A stretch of DNA of 64,000 nucleotides from assembly GCA_013399875.1 (NCBI GenBank), contig VXAZ01002362.1:575916-639915 (forward strand), read 5' to 3'. Below are positions 58,973-64,000 of this stretch, piece after piece. The stretch comes from Gymnorhina tibicen. Taxonomy: Eukaryota; Chordata; Aves; Passeriformes; Artamidae. Made by a program: the position numbers and the translations under genes. Positions within the stretch are counted from its first letter, which is position 1. Each line of letters begins with the position of its first letter. Below the pieces are notes generated by a model. It saw only the letters and a list, made by a program, of their open reading frames with translations. It searched no databases and had not been told where the DNA came from.

Positions 58973-60384
58973 GTTGGAAGGGTGTCCAGTTCTGTCTTCT
59001 TCTCCAAAGCTTCAAATTAGTAAATAGGAGCAGTGAATGCAGCATTATTTTTCAGTATGCTTGTAATTGCAAGATGTGCACCTATTAGCAGCATGGGAGT
59101 CACAGTAGCTCCTCCACACAAAAGTCTTTTATTGTTCACATGAGTAGCTTCTCATATTTTCCTCTAACAAGCTTCTGAGTATTTCCGGCAGAATTCCTGT
59201 GAGATTAAACATCATATAAAATGTATTTGTCTCACGCAAGATATGACTTGCTTTTGAACCATCAGCAATCATCCCAGCAATTGCTAGGATACAACTGCAT
59301 TTTTTTATTGTTATTACTATTTTTCCGTTTTCTGTCCTGGATCTTGTAAGCCACTCGTCCTATCACTAATTATGCTAACAAGGTCCTGAGGTTGATTTAG
59401 AGGCTCTGTTATAATGCCAGCCTCTCAGTTTACGTCTCAAGTATCGGCATGTTTATTGTAGATGTCTGTTAAGAGAAGCTACTTTTTCCATGCTTGTATG
59501 AGGAGGGAGAGCAGGAGCCAGAGTTGGAGGGGAGTAGTGCAAAACAACACACAGAAATGAGAAAAAGCAAATATCTGCTGCATCTGCATCCTTCTGGCAA
59601 AAGGACTGACACTGCCACTGCACACAGAGGTTTGTGGAGCTTCTTATGGACACCTAATGTTTGATTTCATACAGTCTCCCCCCAAATGCAGACCAGACTC
59701 CTGAAAGCAGGATTCACTCCTGAGGGCCGGCCCCCTGTTTGGTGTGTTGATAACTTTGCAGGGCTGATGTGTGTATTAGTCACCCTTGCTGGTTCAGTGC
59801 TGATCTGAACGACAGAGGTTAAATAATTGCGAAAGCAGGGCTGATGTCATCATGGCGCCTGACTGGAGCTGCTGCTTGGAACTGCTGAGAGAGATGTATT
59901 AGCTTTGCTCTTGCCCAGGAAAGGGGTCACACTGGGCAGGGGTTCTCACCCTTCCTCAGCCCTACAGTCCAGTGCACAATGTCTGTGGCTGAGTCACTCC
60001 CACCTTCCCCAGCCGCTCACAGGCAGCACTGCGAGGAGCTGAGCTGGAGACGGCAGCTTCCCTCCGCAGTCCTCTTCCTCCCTGCTTCTCCCTATTCCTC
60101 CCAGTCTGCAGGGATCCTGGGGACTTCTAAAAATCAGGTGCATGAACTTGTACAAGGCCCTCCTGTGTACACTGCACCACGTGCACAGGCCCCAGCACAC
60201 AAGTCAGGATCTGTTTTGTTGTGTGTACATGGGGAGTTTCCTTGCACAGACCTGTTTTACTGACCATGTCATGTGTGTATCACAGATAAGCTGGGCATGT
60301 ATCATGCAGCCTTCTATATGTATATGGGCCTTTTTTACTTAGTGTTTAACATTGAGAATATGTCTTGGCTCTGTATGAGACGTA
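58973..60384. other. Single-copy DNA, no gene recognised
   Basis: Positions 59130-59470 are AT-rich, free of named repeats and have the texture of conserved non-coding DNA (GCTAATTATG-type homeodomain words), which cannot be tested here. Confidence 0.35.
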
Positions 60385-60475
60385 AAAAATAAAGACAGAG
60401 CCTGCCCAAAAGAGTTTGTACTCTAAATGTCAGACAGAGAAAAGACAGGATGTGCTGTGGTGAGAGAGACTTCTG
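60385..60475 (-). repeat. Old amniote interspersed repeat fragment
   Basis: AAAATAAAGACAGAGCCTGC, CCAAAAGAGTTTGTACTCTA and AATGTCAGACAGAGAAAAGA match the 'agtccctgccccaaagagcttacaatctaaat...agacag' phrase shared with 45648-45712. Confidence 0.55.
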
Positions 60476-62934
60476 ATGTGTTTGTAATTTAAATAGGAAA
60501 AAAACCCTAAACTTGCTGCACAGGAAAAGAGTGTGTGCCTGTTTGTTTTTAAGAGGACTTGAGAAAAGAAAAAGTAACAGTTTTATGACAGTTTGCTGGG
60601 GGAGAGGCTTCTTTTAACACCTGCACTGAAGCTCAGGAGAAGGAAATGGGTGTACACGCCTGTGTGGTCTGGAGCGTCTGTGCCTATTGTTCCTCTGTTC
60701 TCTGAGTGAAATTCAGTTCTGGCTTCTGAGGGTGCAACTTGTAGCTGACACCAGGGCTGCCTTTATTGGCACATGTGCCAATCCCTTTACTCCTTGAGCT
60801 CTTCCCTGTGGCTCTGTTGCGTTTGCCTGCTCTGTGTCTAATCCCTGTCTTGTGTTGTGTTTTATGCTTTTAATGAGAAGGGATAGACAGCAAAGCAAAA
60901 CTTTCATGCTGTGATCATAGAAGAGAAGCTATTTATTTCTGTGTTTCATGTGATGCCATGAAAACAGTCAGCAGTCTTACAGGAGAGCTCTGCAGCATCC
61001 ACAGCACCTTTGCTGATGCCAGCTGACATACTGTAGCACATGCCCCTTGCACTGCTCTTCTGCATCCTCACGCTGACAGGCAGGCTGTGGAATCAGGAAT
61101 TAGTAGTGCAAGAGGCACATTTTATCTTTTTTAGGTGCACAGGTTTCCAGGTCTAAAACTTCTTAAATTCTGACTAGGACTTGTCAACGTTTTTATTATA
61201 CATGTACACATTTGTATTTTAGGAAAATGAAGTGCTGGGTGTGGGTATGTGCTAATACTAAAAAGGAAACACAACCATATGAAGCTTCCTAAAGCCTTAC
61301 ATTAAAATACCAGAAGAGTTTGACTGGATTGTAGATGTATGTGGAAAAGCCTTGGTCCACCTTGCTGCTAAAGACAGACACTCCCCTGGATTTATTTCAA
61401 AGTGGTCAAGACCACAGATGTAAGCAGGAAAGTCGTGTGGGCCACACCATCTTAGTGAGAGGTTGTCACAGCTGGAGAGCCCCTTGTGACACTGGGATAC
61501 AATTTCACCCAGGAAGCTGTTTCAGGGTACTGGAGCCTGTCAGAAGTTTGAATTCCCTTAGTGGTGTCTATCTTGTCAGCTTGAACCTTCAGGAGGCAGT
61601 AAAGGCCCAAATCCCAGCTTGTTCAAACTGTCTTCACACTGACTTGGTTTTACTGCAGAGAGAGACTCAGTTTCCCTGGCTTGAATGTTACTTCACAGCT
61701 CTAGAGGAAGTGTGAACACAACCAGGGCTGTTTCTGTGGCTCTGTGAACCCAGAATTCAGCACACTGTCCTGAAATGATGTGTGCATACAGGACTCCAGA
61801 CCAATCATACTGCAAATTTAATAGCAATTACAGCAACGACATCCTGATTACCTGGGGGAAAGTAAAAAATAGTGCAGTGATACCTCCAGAACACAGGGCA
61901 GGTGCCCGACCCCTTGGAGCTGGCCATTTCCAGCTGCCGTGCCAAAGCACACTGGTTTGGTGTGGTTATGGCACAGAGCACACAACAGTCCAAAGTCCCT
62001 ATGGGAAGCTCTGGTTACAGCCCCTCATCCAGCTGAGCTGGATCTGCCCAGAAAAGGTGGAACTAAACCCTCCTTGCCTGTCTCCAGCTGCAGCCTGGCA
62101 GTCAGACCCACTGTTCCACTTTGCTGATAACTGAGTACAGCCAAAGGAGGCTTTGTGGCTGGGCTTAGCTGGAATCCAGGGCTGCTCTGACCACTGCATG
62201 TCTTCTGCATCCCAAGCAGGATGATCACCCACCTTAGAAATAACTACGTGATTAAGGGAAGAATGCCCTTTTGAAGGAGCAATTTAAAGAAATGTCATTT
62301 CCCTTAGCAAATCATCTATTTTTTTCGTCCTTATGTTCACATCTACTACCCTTGAATATACAATTCAGTCCTGTAGACTTCAATTTGTTACTGAAAATAG
62401 TACTTATGACCAGTTTTGATACTTTTTCAATATATTTTTAAAGCAAGTCATAAGACTCTTTACATGAATAACCGGAATTAACCTTCATTTGTGCCTTAAT
62501 TTGAAGTTCAAACTTAACATAATCAATATTTTGTGGTCTACTGCAATCTGTTCAAGTCTGTTTATCCAAGGAAATTATTTGTTCCCCTTCTGCATTTGAG
62601 GTAGAAATGGACATAATTAATTCCACAAACTATAAGAAATTGAAAGAACCAGTACTCTGAATATAAAGCAATATACCATGTCCAAATTCAATACTTGTGA
62701 AGTGCATGCAGACTTCACGTAATTTTTAGCATATAAAATAGAAAGTGTTTCTCAGCAAAGTGTTCCAGTTCAGCTTTTGTACAATTTTAGCTTTTTTGTG
62801 AAGCTTGTTTCCCCCCTGAGTGAAGGTGATTGTATCTGGTGAAAATGGTCGTATTAGCTGACATCAGGCACTGAACGACTGAACAGAATTCATTGTTGTT
62901 GTCATGAGGTGTTTTTGGATGAGCTACATTTATA
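60476..62934. other. No gene recognised
   Basis: Frames at 61335-61715 and 61775-62134 (+) have no known domain. From about 62280 rightward the DNA becomes more AT-rich, which may mark the decayed 3' flank of the hAT relic that follows. Confidence 0.4.
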
Positions 62935-63415
62935 ACCACGTAATTTGCTACCAATGTTTCATTGTAATTTACCCTCTAGAGAATTCATCATGTCATAAAC
63001 TTCAGTAGGTACAAGATCAGTTCATTCTAATTTTAAGATTGTATCATAAGAAACATTTAGCGCATTGTGAAATAAATCCAAGAGGCATTTAATCACCACA
63101 AGTCTGTCATGCTCATCTTTGTCATCCTTAACAAACTTAAAAACTGCAACTGGGCAATTCTCAGCTAATGCAAAAAGTAACATCTCATGGCTTTAACTGC
63201 AAGCCAGACAGATGATCATCTTGTGGGGACATGCCTCAACATTTCTGTGCACTGGAGGTTGACAAAATGATAGAACTTCCTTGAGTCTGAAACTCTTGGC
63301 AGCTAAGGAGAAGTGATTGAAAACTTTGATTACACAGCTCTCAAGATCAAATGATTGTTTGATCAAATGCTTATTTAGAAAATAATTTGCTGTTTTACAG
63401 AACGTGAGGATGCTT
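62935..63415 (-). pseudogene. hAT-superfamily transposase relic (DUF4371-type core)
   Basis: On the minus strand one frame runs from about 63415 to 62935 with only two stops (TAA at 63193-63195, TGA at 63022-63024) before a third at 62959-62961, and no frameshift. It shows TFCKTANYF, then DLESCVIKVFNHFSLAAK (63295-63348), ENCPVAVFKFV, then LDLFHNALNVSYDTILKLE (63025-63081), then TEVYDMMNSLEGKLQ ending at 62962, then GSKLR. In the hAT-derived proteins related to GTF2IRD2/SCAND3/ZMYM C-terminal regions the order is 'C.AH..HN...D...DIESIVLKIYSHFS.SAKR', 'HVPTRWLSLLPAI', 'LLENWPAL.SYF', 'FLHNALK.F.DTILKLE', 'TELYDIM..L..KL', 'FGSKVR'. The hallmark TRW is replaced by HKM, so catalysis is lost. There is no ATG start, and no BED zinc finger or dimerisation domain was found. 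It is a dead transposon copy or a decayed domesticated gene. Confidence 0.6.
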
Positions 63416-64000
63416 ATTTTGCTTCCAGCTAATTGCCCAGCTAATTTTCCTGTAATTTATAGACGGCAATGTGTCCAAAAACTAACATTAGTCTTATTAG
63501 ACAACTGTGAATTACGAAGCTCAGACTATTTGACTTTTTCAATACTTCTTACATTTTCAGATATTCTCATACAGTTTCACTGTTGCCTTCAATAACAATA
63601 GAACAGATTTGTTTGTTACCATACAGCTGAGAGGAAAATGATTATCAAGGACACCTCATTATTTCCACGGTTTGAGAATTTGTGTGTGCAGAGTAACGCT
63701 AGTGCAAATCACCTGGTGATATTCAAACTTATTTTTGCATGTTGTGTTACTATTCTGTGTTTAAAATTTGCAATTAATTCTTTGAGAAGGCAGAAGTTCT
63801 TACTTATGAGTGAGTGGATGGAATTTGATCTTGTACAAAGTGGGCAGAAGATCTGAAACATTTTGCTCAAATATAGTTCCAGTTAAGTCAGTCAGCAGCA
63901 TCCCTGTGGGAGTGAATACCCACATTGAGTCTCCAGGTTGTTCTCGGCTCTAAGCCTCACTGTGGCATGATCTCCAAGCGGTAAGATCAGTGTAGGAGTT
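63416..64000. other. AT-rich flank of the hAT relic, cut by the window edge
   Basis: The minus strand may hold the decayed N-terminal part of the transposase, but I could not follow a frame beyond about 63440. A stop (TAA) lies near 63458. The plus-strand frames at 63404-63595 and 63638-63856 are antisense shadows with no known content. Confidence 0.35.

Noticed and set aside
63404..63856. Plus-strand open frames over the right-end region
   Set aside because: They start at ATG or near-ATG but have no known content, and they lie antisense to or beside the hAT relic.
1..64000. CRISPR arrays, operons, prophage or plasmid features
   Set aside because: No direct-repeat arrays with unique spacers, no dense same-strand genes and no bacterial gene families. 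The repeats are clearly vertebrate.

Overview
The window looks like bird (avian) nuclear DNA. It is moderately AT-rich with long single-copy stretches. It carries 3' fragments of CR1 LINEs with the typical bird CR1 wording (10991-11147 and 47805-47962 on the minus strand; an older type at 36758-36850 on the plus strand). It also holds many very old MIR/CORE-SINE relics and few other repeats. Introns, GT-AG punctuation and lack of gene density all argue against a prokaryote. I could not assign the species or the chromosome.

Layout. The left edge (1 to about 430) is a CpG island built partly on a degenerate TGCGGGG repeat, so it is probably the promoter or first exon of a gene. A 70-codon ATG frame (243-455) lies in it but I do not recognise it. 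From 431 to the right edge I found no exon of any protein family I know. This stretch is best read as a large first intron and/or intergenic DNA. Most long open frames in it are chance, and several begin at GTG or TTG rather than ATG.

The recognisable content is fossil mobile DNA. (1) A hAT-superfamily transposase relic lies on the minus strand at about 62935-63415; it keeps one reading frame for about 150 codons with only two internal stops. (2) An L2-group LINE endonuclease fragment with the ILGDFN signature lies at about 19670-20085. (3) Three CR1 3' ends are present. (4) There are about ten MIR/CORE-SINE copies, the best at 43975-44208, 46070-46265, 48935-49075 and 35150-35325. (5) Three copies of an old 'AGAGCTTACAATC'-type repeat are present, and (6) a set of short foldback elements, the clearest at 35567-35657 and 7197-7236. 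(7) A possible Tigger-like terminal fragment lies at 9545-9735.

Simple sequence includes a 191-bp uninterrupted homopyrimidine tract with a perfect 30-bp higher-order repeat (27675-27865), a GT-rich minisatellite (50841-50940), a C-run (33609-33625) and short recent tandem duplications (6771-6821, 55126-55170, 36940-36974). Two places away from the left edge look regulatory. At 51944-52050, CCAATCA, a perfect E2F-type site and clustered CpGs lie in otherwise CpG-poor DNA. At 17300-17580 there are GATA, TCF/LEF and homeodomain-type words with local CpG enrichment. No tRNA, rRNA, CRISPR array or complete mobile element was seen.
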